From: Neoechinorhynchus agilis
Taxonomy: Eukaryota > Acanthocephala
Length of the DNA: 64,000 nucleotides
Reading direction: 5' to 3'
NCBI GenBank assembly: GCA_051530055.1
Contig: CM121343.1
Location: forward strand, 2,046,001-2,110,000
Shown piece after piece: positions 1 to 12,780 of this stretch (position 1 is the first letter of the stretch; every line of letters starts with the position of its first letter). The notes beneath the pieces were generated by a model that ran no database searches, was not told the DNA's origin, and saw only the letters and a program-made list of their open reading frames with translations. The position numbers and the translations under genes were made by a program.

Positions 1-199
1 GCAATTCACGAACGATCTTAAGATTGAAAATCATTGGTCAAGAGCCATTCAGGCAATTGGTGCCGTCGGATCAAGCACCACTTAATTTTTAACCAAAGTT
101 GGGAAATGGTTGGTGTAGTGTCGATATGTGTAAAACGGATGTGTGAAAAGCGGCGTTTTTGGTTTTAATTCGATATAAAACTATGTCAAATCGTAAGGT

Positions 200-2517
200 C
201 TCGATATTTTGGACAAGATAAAAGCACGCGAGGTAGGTTCCGAAAACAATCGGATTAAAAAAAATAATTTCACTTTTCCGTCATAAAAAGATCATCAACA
301 TTTAAAACTTCAAACGGATTTCAAGAGTTAAAATACGAATTAAGTTGACTTAAGATAAAAAAAGTTAAATAATCATTGAAATCGAAAGGATCATTTTATT
401 GAATTATGTTTATTAATGGTGGAAAAATTGAAGGAATTTGTTAAATTCGATATTTTGGAGTTCCGAAAACAATCGGATTAAAAAAAAACATTTCCGTCAT
501 AAAAAGATCATCAACATTTAAAAATTCAAACGGATTTCAAGAGTTAAAATACGAATTAAGTTGACTTAAGATAAAAAAAGTTAAATAATCATTGAAATCG
601 AAAGCATCATTTTATTGAATTATGTTTATTAATGGTGGAAAAATTGAAGGAATTTGTTAAATTCGATATTTTGGACAAGATAAAAGCACGCGAGGTAGGT
701 TCCGAAAACAATCGGATTAAAAAATAATTTCCGTCATATAAAAAGATCATCAACATTTAAAAATTCAAACGGATTTCAAGAGTTAAAATACGAATTAAGT
801 TGACTTAAGATAAAAAAGTTAAATAATCATTGAAATCGAAAGGATCATTTTATTGAATTATGTTTATTAATGGTGGAAAAATTGAAGGAATTTGTTAAAT
901 TCGATATTTTGGACAAGATAAAAGCACGCGAGGTAGGTTCCGAAAACAATCGGATTAAAAAATAATTTCCGTCATATAAAAAGATCATCAACATTTAAAA
1001 CTTCAAACGGATTTCAAGAGTTAAAATACGAATTAAGTTGACTTAAGATAAAAAAAGTTAAATAATCATTGAAATCGAAAGGATCATTTTATTGAATTAT
1101 GTTTATTAATGGTGGAAAAATTGAAGGAATTTGTTAAATTCGATATTTTTGACAAGATAAAAGCACGCGAGGTAGGTTCCGAAAACAATCGGATTAAAAA
1201 AAAATTTCCGTCATATAAAAAGATCATCAACATTTAAAAATTCAAACGGATTTCAAGAGTTAAAATACGAATTAAGTTGACTTAAGATAAAAAAAGTTAA
1301 ATAATCATTGAAATCGAAAGGATCATTTTATTGAATTATGTTTATTAATGGTGGAAAAATTGAAGGAATTTGTTAAATTCGATATTTTGGAGTTCGGAAA
1401 ACAATCGGATTAAAAAAATAATTTCACTTTTCCGTCATAAAAAGATCATCAACATTTAAAAATTCAAACGGATTTCAAGAGTTAAAATACGAATTAAGTT
1501 GACTTAAGATAAAAAAAGTTAAATAATCATTGAAATCGAAAGGATCATTTTATTGAATTATGTTTATTAATGGTGGAAAAATTGAAGGAATTTGTTAAAT
1601 TCGATATTTTGGACAAGATAAAAGCACGCAAGGTAGGTTCCGAAAACAATCGGATTAAAAAAATAATTTCACTTTTCCGTCATATAAAAAGATCATCAAC
1701 ATTTAAAAATTCAAACGGATTTCAAGAGTTAAAATACGAATTAAGTTGACTTAAGATAAAAAAAGTTAAATAATCATTGAAATCGAAAGGATCATTTTAT
1801 TGAATTATGTTTATTAATGGTGGAAAAATTGAAGGAATTTGTTAAATTCGATATTTTGGAGTTCCGAAAACAATCGGATTAAAAATAATTTCACTTTTCC
1901 GTCATAAAAAGATCATCAACATTTAAAAATTCAAACGGATTTCAAGAGTTAAAATACGAATTAAGTTGACTTAAGATAAAAAAAGTTAAATAATCATTGA
2001 AATCGAAAGGATCATTTTATTGAATTATGTTTATTAATGGTGGAAAAATTGAAGGAATTTGTTAAATTCGATATTTTGGAGTTCGGAAAACAATCGGATT
2101 AAAAAAATAATTTCACTTTTCCGTCATAAAAAGATCATCAACATTTAAAACTTCAAACGGATTTCAAGAGTTAAAATACGAATTAAGTTGACTTAAGATA
2201 AAAAAAGTTAAATAATCATTGAAATCGAAAGGATCATTTTATTGAATTATGTTTATTAATGGTGGAAAAATTGAAGGAATTTGTTAAATTCGATATTTTG
2301 GAGTTCCGAAAACAATCGGATTAAAAAAATAATTTCACTTTTCCGTCATAAAAAGATCATCAACATTTAAAAATTCAAACGGATTTCAAGAGTTAAAATA
2401 CGAATTAAGTTGACTTAAGATAAAAAAAGTTAAATAATCATTGAAATCGAAAGCATCATTTTATTGAATTATGTTTGTTAATGGTGGAAAAATTGAAGGA
2501 ATTTGTTAAATTCGATG
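200..2517. repeat. Satellite array, about 10 units of 222-240 bp
   Basis: About ten head-to-tail copies of an AT-rich unit. Each contains GGAAAAATTGAAGGAATTT, then TCGATATTTTGG, CCGAAAACAATCGGATTAAA and TTTCCGTCATAAAA. Two length classes occur: the longer one keeps a segment ACAAGATAAAAGCACGCGAGG, the shorter replaces it with GGAG. Units are over 95% alike by eye. The same words occur in the palindromic element at 26021-26172, so the satellite looks MITE-derived. No coding potential. Confidence 0.95.
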
Positions 2518-2721
2518 GTTCTAACAAATGGTATTTGTTAATTATTTGATTATCAAATCTCAAAAATAAGATAATGACGATGAAGTTGGTTTAAAATATC
2601 GTTAAAACTTGTGATCGATCTTTATTAGGTTCGATAGGGGAAGTTTTGACTGATAAGCCAGCGACCATAAATCCCAAAACTAAGTTCAATATTCTACTTT
2701 TTCTCCCTTTCCATTTCGTTA

Positions 2722-3330
2722 CTAGTCAATTTTGTGAGTTTGAAGATGCGATCCGTTTCCATCCGTCTTAGAAAACACGGTCTTTGCTTTGTCTGATGTT
2801 TGTTTAAGGACGCCTTCGACGCGGCCGACATATTTATCGATTGGTTCTCGATGTTTGAGGAATATTGGTTTCACAACTAAATAATAGATAACATGACTTC
2901 CACCACTGGAGCCCGGCACCATCATCCATAGAAGAAGGAGACATTTTCCAAGCCAATAAAAAGGAATCCAGGATGTAATAAATGAAAGAATATGTTCGGC
3001 GACCATAAATCCAGCGAAGACGACCCAATACATAAGCCATTCGCAATCATCAGCACTCGTCTTTGCTTCAATAGCTCGTATCGTTTGAAGTGAAGGATAA
3101 GCGAATCCAATGAGATCACAGATCAGATTGTTTGCCCAGCCTACGGCTAGATAAACAAAAATCAATAGAACGGATGCATAAAATATGATTTCTCGGCGAA
3201 CTCCGGTCCTAACTTCGATCTTCTTCAATACACCACCGAAAATACTGTCGTCGTTCGCAACCAGGGCATTCACACCCTTCTGAATCCGATCCAAAAGCGA
3301 TTGATGGCTTGGTTTAAGATTCTGCATCAT
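2722..3330 (-). CDS. REEP5/6-type ER membrane-shaping protein (TB2/DP1/HVA22 family)
   Basis: Single-exon gene of 202 residues beginning MMQNLKPSH. REEP/TB2-DP1 proteins insert hydrophobic hairpins into the ER membrane and shape tubules. Two hydrophobic hairpin regions are visible: about residues 47-78 (FYASVLLIFVYLAVGW followed by NLICDLIGFAYPS) and about 95-140 (LMYWVVFAGFMVAEHILSF, SWIPFYWLGKCLLLLWMMVPG). The family signature YWVVFAGF, SW-PFYW and VPGSSGGSHVIYYLVVKP is clear. The C-terminal 45 residues are polar and rich in K, D and S, as expected for a cytosolic tail. Length matches human REEP5/6 (about 190-210). No intron is needed. The next annotated feature on either side is a satellite array, so the gene is an island. 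Family assignment is firm. Placing it in REEP5/6 rather than REEP1-4 is inferred from length and the N-terminal amphipathic segment. Confidence 0.92.
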   Translation of the reverse strand: MMQNLKPSHQSLLDRIQKGVNALVANDDSIFGGVLKKIEVRTGVRREIIFYASVLLIFVYLAVGWANNLICDLIGFAYPSLQTIRAIEAKTSADDCEWLMYWVVFAGFMVAEHILSFITSWIPFYWLGKCLLLLWMMVPGSSGGSHVIYYLVVKPIFLKHREPIDKYVGRVEGVLKQTSDKAKTVFSKTDGNGSHLQTHKID

Positions 3331-3639
3331 CTACCTTCACAGCGAAACGGACTCTAAGCGATGGAACACAACTCCAGAGAGCGCAGAACTACGACCAGTG
3401 CGAACCGACCCGAAAGAATTAAGCGTCATGCGATTACGTCATCAGGAATGCAAGCGTGTCGCTTTCACACCAAAAAACGAGATGTAACGCGAGACGAAAC
3501 GCAATGTTTTACTTTTGTTACTTTCGAAAGGTGGGTGACTCTCAATTGTGATGATTTTGGGTCTTCAATGAAAAAAAAGAAACAAGAACACTAACACAAT
3601 AGAGCAAAAATGACGCAAAATTATACAAAGAAACGCAAT

Positions 3640-6600
3640 GATCTATGAAACCAGTGAGATCCAGCCTTTTTTTCAAGAAAAAGATAATAAATCGACCGAA
3701 TCCCCGATGAAAAACGTTAACGCGGTGGGAAAAATAATCCTATCGAGAAACTCTAATAAGCAATCAGGATCGGGATTTTTTCTACCACGGAAAATAAATC
3801 GACCGAATCCCCAAAAACGAAACACTTTAATGAGAAGAGAAAAGGATCCCTTCGAGAAACCCAAATAAACTAAGAGGATCGGACTTTTTCACCCAAAGAT
3901 AGTAAAACGAAAACCCAAAAAAAAAAACCACCAAAAAGCCGAATCCCAAAACGAAACCTTAATGAGAAAAATCTTCGAAAACCCAAATAAATAAGAGGAT
4001 CGGACTTTTTCACCCAAAGATAGCCGAATCCCCAAAAACGAAACCCTTTAATGAGAAGAGAAAAAGATCCCTTCGAGAAACCCAAATAAAATAAGAGGAT
4101 CGGACTTTTTCACCCAAAGATAGCCGAATCCCCAAAAACGAAACACTTTAATGAGAAGAGAAAAAGATCCCTTCGAGAAACCCAAATAAAATAAGAGGAT
4201 CGGACTTTTTCACCCAAAGATAGCCGAATCCCCAAAAACGAAACACTTTAATGAGAAGAGAAAAAGACATCTTCGAGAAACCCAAATAAACTAAGAGGAT
4301 CGGACTTTTTCACCCAAAGATAGCCGAATCCCCAAAAACGAAACCCTTTAATGAGAAGAGAAAAAGATCCCTTCGAGAAACCCAAATAAACTAAGAGGAT
4401 CGGACTTTTTCACCCAAAGATAGCCGAATCCCAAAAACGAAACCCTTTAATGAGAAGAGAAAAAGATCCCTTCGAGAAACCCAAATAAACTAAGAGGATC
4501 GGACTTTTTCACCCAAAGATAGCCGAATCCCCAAAAACGAAACCCTTTAATGAGAAGAGAAAGGATCCCTTCGAGAAACCCAAATAAACTAAGAGGATCG
4601 GACTTTTTCACCCAAAGATAGCCGAATCCCCAAAAACGAAACACTTTAATGAGAAGAGAAAAAGATCCCTTCGAGAAACCCAAATAAAATAAGAGGATCG
4701 GACTTTTTCACCCAAAGATAGCCGAATCCCCAAAAGCGAAACCCTTTAATGAGAAGAGAAAAGGATCCCTTCGAGAAACCCAAATAAACTAAGAGGATCG
4801 GACTTTTTTCACCCAAAGATAGCCGAATCCCCAAAAACGAAACCCTTTAATGAGAAGAGAAAAAGATCCCTTCGAGAAACCCAAATAAACTAAGAGGATC
4901 GGACTTTTTTCACCCAAAGATAGTAAATCGACCGAATCCCCAAAAGCGAAACCCTTTAATGAGAAGAGAAAAGGATCCCTTCGAGAAACCCAAATAAACT
5001 AAGAGGATCGGACTTTTTTCACCCAAAGATAGCCGAATCCCCAAAAACGAAACCCTTTAATGAGAAGAGAAAAAGATCCCTTCGAGAAACCCAAATAAAA
5101 TAAGAGGATCGGACTTTTTTCACCCAAAGATAGCCGAATCCCCAAAAACGAAACCCTTTAATGAGAAGAGAAAAAGATCCCTTCGAGAAACCCAAATAAA
5201 CTAAGAGGATCGGACTTTTTCACCCAAAGATAGCCGAATCCCCAAAAACGAAACCCTTTAATGAGAAGAGAAAAAGATCCCTTCGAGAAACCCAAATAAA
5301 CTAAGAGGATCGGACTTTTTTCACCCAAAGATAGCCGAATCCCCAAAAACGAAACACTTTAATGAGAAGAGAAAAAGATCCCTTCGAGAAACCCAAATAA
5401 ACTAAGAGGATCGGACTTTTTCACCCAAAGATAGTAAATCGACCGTCCCCAAAACGAAACACTTTAATGGAGAGAAAAGATCGAAACCCAAATAAACTAA
5501 GAGGATCGGACTTTTTCACCCAAAGATAGCCGAATCCCCAAAAACGAAACCCTTTAATGAGAAGAGAAAAAGATCCCTTCGAGAAACCCAAATAAACTAA
5601 GAGGATCGGACTTTTTCACCCAAAGATAGCCGAATCCCCAAAAACGAAACACTTTAATGAGAAGAGAAAGGATCCCTTCGAGAAACCCAAATAAACTAAG
5701 AGGATCGGACTTTTTCACCCAAAGATAGCCGAATCCCCAAAAACGAAACACTTTAATGAGAAGAGAAAAAGACATCTTCGAGAAACCCAAATAAAATAAG
5801 AGGATCGGACTTTTTTCACCCAAAGATAGTAAATCGACCGAATCCCCAAAAGCGAAACCCTTTAATGAGAAGAGAAAAGGATCCCTTCGAGAAACCCAAA
5901 TAAAATAAGAGGATCGGACTTTTTTCACCCAAAGATAGTAAATCGACCGAATCCCCAAAAGCGAAACCCTTTAATGAGAAGAGAAAAGGATCCCTTCGAG
6001 AAACCCAAATAAACTAAGAGGATCGGACTTTTTTCACCCAAAGATAGCCGAATCCCCAAAAGCGAAACCCTTTAATGAGAAGAGAAAAAGATCCCTTCGA
6101 GAAACCCAAATAAAATAAGAGGATCGGACTTTTTTCACCCAAAGATAGTAAATCGACCGAATCCCCAAAAGCGAAACCCTTTAATGAGAAGAGAAAAGGA
6201 TCCCTTCGAGAAACCCAAATAAACTAAGAGGATCGGACTTTTTTCACCCAAAGATAGATGACCGAATCCCCAAAAGCGAAACACTTTAATGAGAAGAGAA
6301 AAAGATCCCTTCGAGAAACCCAAATAAACTAAGAGGATCGGACTTTTTCACCCAAAGATAGCCGAATCCCCAAAAACGAAACACTTTAATGAGAAGAGAA
6401 AAAGATCGAAACCCAAATAAATAAGAGGATCGGACTTTTTCACCCAAAGATAGTAAATCGACCGAATCCCCAAAAACGAAACACTTTAATGAGAAGAGAA
6501 AAAGATCGAAACCCAAATAAACTAAGAGGATCGGACTTTTTCACCCAAAGATAGTAAATCGACCGAATCCCCAAAAGCGAAACCCTTTAATGAGAAGAGA

Positions 6601-7580
6601 AAAGGATCCCTTCGAGAAACCCAAATAAACTAAGAGGATCGGACTTTTTTCACCCAAAGATAGCCGAATCCCCAAAAACGAAACCCTTTAATGAGAAGAG
6701 AAAAAGATCCCTTCGAGAAACCCAAATAAAATAAGAGGATCGGACTTTTTTCACCCAAAGATAGTAAATCGACCGAATCCCCAAAAGCGAAACCCTTTAA
6801 TGAGAAGAGAAAAGGATCCCTTCGAGAAACCCAAATAAACTAAGAGGATCGGACTTTTTTCACCCAAAGATAGTAAATCGACCGAATCCCCAAAAGCGAA
6901 ACCCTTTAATGAGAAGAGAAAAGGATCCCTTCGAGAAACCCAAATAAACTAAGAGGATCGGACTTTTTCACCCAAAGATAGCCGAATCCCCAAAAACGAA
7001 ACACTTTAATGAGAAGAGAAAAAGATCCCTTCGAGAAACCCAAATAAACTAAGAGGATCGGACTTTTTCACCCAAAGATAGTAAATCGACCGAATCCCCA
7101 AAAACGAAACACTTTAATGAGAAGAGAAAAGGATCCCTTCGAGAAACCCAAATAAACTAAGAGGATCGGACTTTTTTCACCCAAAGATAGTAAATCGACT
7201 TCAACCAAAGATAGTAAAACGACAGATTCCCCAAAAACGAAACACTTTAATGTGATGAGAAAAAGATCGAAACCCAAATAAACTAAGAGGATCGGACTTT
7301 TTTCACCCAAAGATAGTAAATCGACCGAATCCCCAAAAACGAAACACTTTAATGAGAAGAGAAAAGGATCCCTTCGAGAAACCCAAATAAACTAAGAGGA
7401 TCGGACTTTTTTCACCCAAAGATAGTAAATCGACTTCAACCAAAGATAGTAAAACGACCGATTCCCCAAAAACGAAACACTTTAATGTGATGAGAAAAAG
7501 ATCGAAACCCAAATAAACTAAGAGGATCGGACTTTTTTCACCCGAAGATAGTAAATCGACCGAATCCCGATGGAGAACTT
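3640..7580. repeat. Array of about 39 units of 98-100 bp immediately upstream of LINE-A
   Basis: Tandem unit containing AAGAGGATCGGACTTTTTCA, CCCAAAGATAG, CCGAATCCCCAAAAACGAAA, CCCTTTAATGAGAAGAG and CCCTTCGAGAAACCC. Some units carry an insert TAAATCGA before CCGAATCC. Edge units at about 3700 and about 7560 share a variant (GAAAAATAATCCT followed by TCGAGAAAC). Reading frames in the array are only repeat translations. Decayed units also lie downstream of LINE-A at 11810-12025. Confidence 0.93.
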
Positions 7581-10500
7581 CCATGCGATGGGAAAAATAA
7601 TCCTTTCGAGAAACCCTCCTCTCGTCGTCTACTCTATAAACAAATTGATAAGCAGTGAACAGGACTCGGCCAAGTATTCTTCTCTTATCGATGTCGCACT
7701 AAAAAAGTGCTTTCGGAAGCTATTCAATGCGAAATGGAAGCCCTTAAAAATGAACAGTTGGTCGAAGTCAAAAAATGCAAAGGTAAAAGAGGTAACGACT
7801 CAAATGGGCAGGCAAAGGTTTAAAAGGTGAATTCTAAGAAACAGACTAAAGGTTTACTGAAATCGGATAGTGAAGCGGCCACAATGGAGAATACTGCGAT
7901 TGTTTCGACAATTGCTAGGCACTTGGCACCAACCTCTGTAGTACTTGATTCTAAAATTGCTGTGGAGCAGTATGATATTGCGACTGGGATAAAAAGTAAC
8001 GATAGGAAAAGCGAAAGCGATTCACCTTTAGTAACTACTAAGGAAGCTAGGGTCGAAGAAACATCTGAACGAGTAGGAACAAGAGCAAAAGGAAGAACTT
8101 CATTATACCATCCGATTCATTTCGGTCATGGTACGTCAATCCCTGCCACTCTTAATTCGACCAAAGATAGAAATCGCACCATATTTATTTCTGAAATGCC
8201 GGAAGCCCCGGTTACAGATCCTGTCGCCGCTGATGCACGCAACCGCCACCAAACCCTTCAAATCGGTCAACGCCTTTTCCCCGACATTCACTCTACTACT
8301 CCTCCCCATTAAGAGTTATGCGCATTCCCTCCAAAAATCTCTTTAACCCGAGACCACGTCTCCTCAAAGTAACTTTCATCGCTCCATTCGTAGCCTCCCT
8401 CTTTCTTAACAGGAGATACAAACTCCTTACTTCTCAACTTTCTTTTCGTATCCAACCACATAAGAACTTATCACAAAATCTTTCCACCGGCCCTCCAAAC
8501 TCAACCAAGATCTCATCTTCCCAATGTAACCCGTCACTTTTAGCAAAAACCCCCCCGAAGAATAGGCGACCTCCCAGTTTTTTTGATTACGTGCAACTCC
8601 ACCGGCGCCCGAATAACCACAAGGGTCAATCTCCCAGCCCTTCCACATTAAATACTCTCTTTTTCCCGAATCACGTAAATAATTATCACTCAACCTCTAC
8701 ACAAAAATATCGTGACTGATCGACATTCATTCTCAATTCAAAACTTATTCCTAATTCTGCCAATCGCTCATCCGAACACAAATTTGCGGTTAACTCCCGG
8801 ATTAGGATAATCAGTCTTTTTGGATAGACAGCTTTTTTCGCTTCCTCCCTTAATTTATCATCCATGACAAACAAAGCAACTCCACCGATAATGTACCTAA
8901 ATCCAAAATTTCCATCGGCATCTTTATATACCCCAACACTCCTTTCTAAACTAGATGAAATATCGACGTAATCATCTTTTCCAGGAGGGGTGTCTCAATT
9001 TTCATACGATAATACCTATCCTACTCTTCCATTTCTCATAGGATCTCGGCAAAACTCCGACCTAGAATGTATCACCGTCCACTTGTCAGCTCCTCTAAGA
9101 AATAGTCTTAGAGAATTAACGATTGATATCGTCTAGCGCCATCCTGCCTCTCAACCTAAGTCCTCTTTACGTAAGCCAGAATCCATGATGGAGCTCATAA
9201 ACTTCGCAAATTCACACCATTTCCACATTACAGGTGACGCCATTAAGCTATTTCTTCAATTGACTTCCCATCACATCTTGACGCTCACCTCGACAAAGTA
9301 TTCACCAATATCGACGCCTTATTATTCTCCAAGTCAAAGATCACTTCGCTTACCCGTCTGGGATAAAATGTGATCATCGCATCCACAATTTTATAAAATT
9401 ATTCAACTCTAACGTCCGCTCACCCCACTCTGACAACACAAATGACCCTTCCTTGGCCTTGTCCTCCCTAACCTTAATCATAGAAAATTCGCTAGCTTCG
9501 GCAATTCCCAAGAAATTCATTAGGATCTCCAACCGCGACCCTTCATGGATAACCTCCATTCTGAAACTTCTACAAAGGCAAGCTTCAAAGGCCCATCGCA
9601 ATAACAACCCAGACTCTCATCGTTTACAAAAAGCACTTACTAACAAAATACTTATCGCCCGCAAAAACTTCCTTTCTTCTAAAGTTCGATCAAGTGGCAA
9701 CTCAACATGGTGGCGGGCCGTCAAGGACTCTCTTGGTCTACGCCACCCGGATCCCTTCCCTAATTTGTTCTCCACTGAATTAATACAGGTTCTAGATTCC
9801 ATTCATCAGAACCTCTGCCCTGACTCAATTTACAATCACTGCTCAACATCACTCTCCACACAATCTTTCACGCCCACACCTGAAACTTTTATCAACCTGG
9901 CGATACTCCCTTTAGTTTCATCACATGAAGAACTAAAGTACCTCGTGAAATTACCTAAAAATTGGTCCTCTCAATCCGAAATCTCATACTGCGTTCTTCG
10001 CTACACCATCCCCGAACTTCTCGACCCTCTTAGATACATTATAAACCTCAGCTTTTTATATGGCATCTACCCCTCTTGCCTGAAAACTGCCAAAGTTATA
10101 CTCGTTCCAAAAAAGGGCATCCTATTTCGGTCGAATCATTCCGTTCAATTTTCATTTTTAACACTTTCAAAAATCATCGAAAAATGTTTTAAATCTCGCC
10201 TTCTTTCACTTCTCCACGAAGAGTTATGGCCCCTACAATTTGGCTTCCTACTCTGATTTTCTGCAACCGATGCCCTGCTTTGCATTTATGACACGCTCCT
10301 ACGTAACCTCGACAATAATCCCTCCCATGTCACCCGTCTCGTTCAACTTGATTTATCTGAAGCTTTCGACTCAGTATACCATCCACTCCTTCTCCGGGCC
10401 TGCTCCGATTTTGGTCTCAACTTGTGGCAGATCCGCTGGCTCGAATCTTATCTTCTTAATCGCAAACAATACATTCACTGCCGTTCTACCTCTTCAATCA

Positions 10501-11455
10501 GCCTATCCATCACCAAAGGCGTGCCTCAAGGTGCTGTGCTGTCACCACTTCTCTTTAATATTTTCCTAGACGACCTCAAACCTCTCTCCTCTCACTCTAA
10601 ACTTTACTTATACACCGACGATCTCACCCTCATTAATCAATCACCCTCTAATCTCTCTCCCTCTCTTTAACCTCTAACGAAATCACACCCATAAAAGATT
10701 TCTGCAACAATCACAACTCCATGTCAATTTCTCTAAATGCTTCGAAACAATTCTTTCATTATCCCACAACACCACATCCTACCCCGATCTTCCAAATGAC
10801 ATCTCCTTCAGAATTCTGGGTCTTCAATTTTAATCAAATCTAAAATAAGACTAGCAAATTACACTTTCCCTCAAACGCAATACCTTTAAAATTTACCTAC
10901 ACAAACGCCTCCGCCATTTATGAATCCCTACGCTCGCTCTTTCCCAATTTTACTTCAGCTTTTTTATCCTTCTTCACCTACGACTATCCAGTCTTTTGCA
11001 ACCTGTCCAAATCACAAATCCGTCGCCTTTAAATGTTTTATAGAAGATGCTCTAAAATTCTAACAGTTGATGTTTCACCGCTCACTGAATGCCAACAAAC
11101 AAAACCCCTCTCAACCCTGTCACCAAATGTTTTAACTATTTTCAGTCCACTTTTCACATGATCACAACACTCGTAATCCCAATTCCTTTCATCATCCCTC
11201 TACCTCCGCTCCTTTTTCCATGCTGCCCAATCTTCTGGGATATCGAAACCCTAAATGAATCGGAGGAATAAACCAAACTCACAAACTCTCACAAAAGCAC
11301 CTGACATTCCCTTCCGACCGAACACGTAATCCACTGCAAAATCAACAACTGCGTTCAGTGAACAAATCTGAATTCAAGTGTTAATGAGGACCCAAAGGTA
11401 CGTGGGTCCTATTATTTTTAATTAACAAATAAACGTGTTGTAAATCTTAAAGGTT
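7570..11455 (+). mobile_element. LINE-A: decayed non-LTR retrotransposon, Jockey/CR1-like RT
   Basis: A leading open segment (7827-8312, 161 residues, rich in S, T, R and K) may be remains of ORF1. From about 9450 an RT-encoding stretch is recognisable: PELLDPLRYIINLSFLYGIY, PSCLKTAKVILVPKKG, TLSKIIEKCF, FGFLL, then in another frame QLDLSEAFDSVYHPLLLRAC, WLESYLLNRKQYIHC, GVPQGAVLSPLLFNIFLDDL and LYTDDLTL (an altered YADD box). Several frameshifts and stops interrupt it, so it is inactive. The 3' end at about 11380-11455 carries a hairpin (AGGACCCA ... TGGGTCCT) and AACAAATAAACG. The same 3' end recurs at about 20480-20975. Clade assignment rests on RT motifs only. Confidence 0.85.
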
Positions 11456-11490
11456 ACTGGCAAGCCGGATCTTTATTATTCATGTTATTA

Positions 11491-11762
11491 CATCCCTTCC
11501 TCGGCTTTTTGGCATGAAGTTCCGCGGATCTCTTGCCTAACACAGAGTTATAAATACTGGCCGAGTTTGTACATTCCGTGGCTGTGCACGAGTCCTGAAT
11601 CTCTGTTTCAGGGGCAATGTTCGAAAGCCAGTATCGCCAATGAAGCATAATCACAGGGGACCAAATACCGCCGAAACGAGGAAACTCACCGATGAGTCTC
11701 GCCTCCTCAATAATGAATCTGAGAATCCGGAGGGATGTAACCAAAAAGCCGAGGAAGGGATG
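11491..11762. mobile_element. Small TIR element (22-bp perfect inverted ends) enclosing a SINE-like core
   Basis: Positions 11491-11512 and 11741-11762 are perfect inverted repeats (left begins CATCCCTTCCTCGG). The interior, from about 11558, is a diverged copy of the 175-bp satellite unit at 54.1 kb: CATTCCGTGGCTGTG, a Leu/Ser-like tRNA relic, CAATGAAGCATAATCACAGG, GGACCAAATACC, GAGGAAACTCACCGATGAG and GAATCTGAGAATCCGGAGGG. No transposase is present. This is either a MITE that captured a SINE or a SINE flanked by a chance duplication. Confidence 0.7.
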
Positions 11763-11799
11763 CAATAACCCGAATAAACGTGTTTTTATTAAAAAACAA

Positions 11800-12025
11800 A
11801 CAGGATAGGGATTTCTTCTCCCACGGAAAATAAATCGACCAAATTCCCAAAAACGAAACACTTTAATGAGAAGAGAAAAGTATCCCTTCGAGAAACCCAA
11901 ATAAACTAAGAGGATCGGACTTTTTTCACCCAAAGATAGTAAATCGACCAAATTCCCAATAACCAAACACTTTAATGAGAACAGAAAAGGATCCCTTGGA
12001 GAAATCCAAATAAACAAGATCAGGT
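11800..12025. repeat. Decayed 100-bp units downstream of LINE-A
   Basis: About two and a half units of the 3.6-7.6 kb array (GAAACACTTTAATGAGAAGA, AAGAGGATCGGACTTTTTTC), more diverged than the main array. The lead-in (GGGATTTCTTCTCCCACGG then AAAATAAATCGACC) matches the first units at about 3770, so LINE-A and the TIR element sit inside what was one longer array. Confidence 0.8.
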
Positions 12026-12139
12026 TTTAAAAGTACTTCCAAAAACAAACATACGAAAATCCGTGTTTACAAACAGAGTGCAAAATTAATCATCTTCACA
12101 GACTGATAATTAAAATAAATAATCAAGAGAAAATAACAA

Positions 12140-12700
12140 AAGATGATAGAGTTACCTCGAAGCCACAGCTTAAAAAGTTCTGCCAAAAATAATTAAACAA
12201 AAGTTAAGATCACTTTGAGTTTATTTTTCCCTCACGTGAGATTGAGCGAGATAGTCACGGCTCATATTGACAATAAAAAGTTAATTGTTTCATAGAGATC
12301 TGACAATGATCATAATCAAGCGGTGCTTAGGAGATTGAACTATTTAAAAATTGTGGTGATCCCCCGGATCTCGGAATATTCTGAATTGAGATATTTCGAA
12401 AGAAGAAGCCTCATCAGTCATTGCTTTCAGCGAATGGCCGATGAAGCGAATCTTTTTCCCGGAACATCTCAATTCAATGTAATCACGAAGTCTCCAAATC
12501 TTTTGATTGGAAACGATTTTGTCTCTGATTGGAGCAACCACTTAGAGAATCGACTAACTTGAATTATACTGATAATCGTGAACCAAAGCGACGACATTAA
12601 TGACAAGGAGCGGATCTTGGGAAGATTGAACTATTTAAAAATTGTGGTGATCCCCCGGATCTCGGAATATTCTGAATTGAGATATTTCGAAAGAATCCTT
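12140..12700 (-). repeat. Palindromic MITE-like repeat, inverted copy of 43308-44370
   Basis: One full and one partial unit of the 290-bp repeat found three times at 43308-44190, in the opposite orientation. The flank also matches (CTCACGTGAGATTGAGCGAG, ATAGTCACGGCTCATATTG, CATAGAGATCTGACAATGAT). The unit is itself a large imperfect palindrome around GAGATATTTCGAAAGAAGAA. Confidence 0.85.
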
Positions 12701-12780
12701 CCCTTGGATTGGAAAGCCAGTTCCAAGAAGAAAATCCCTCCCCGAAAAAAGTGACTATACGTCGAACCACGCAAACGAAG

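Noticed and set aside
3640-7580. Hydrophobic frames (KGSFSLLIKVFRFWGFG) as membrane proteins
   Set aside because: Purely the reading of the 100-bp array; frames shift with each indel and never exceed two or three units.
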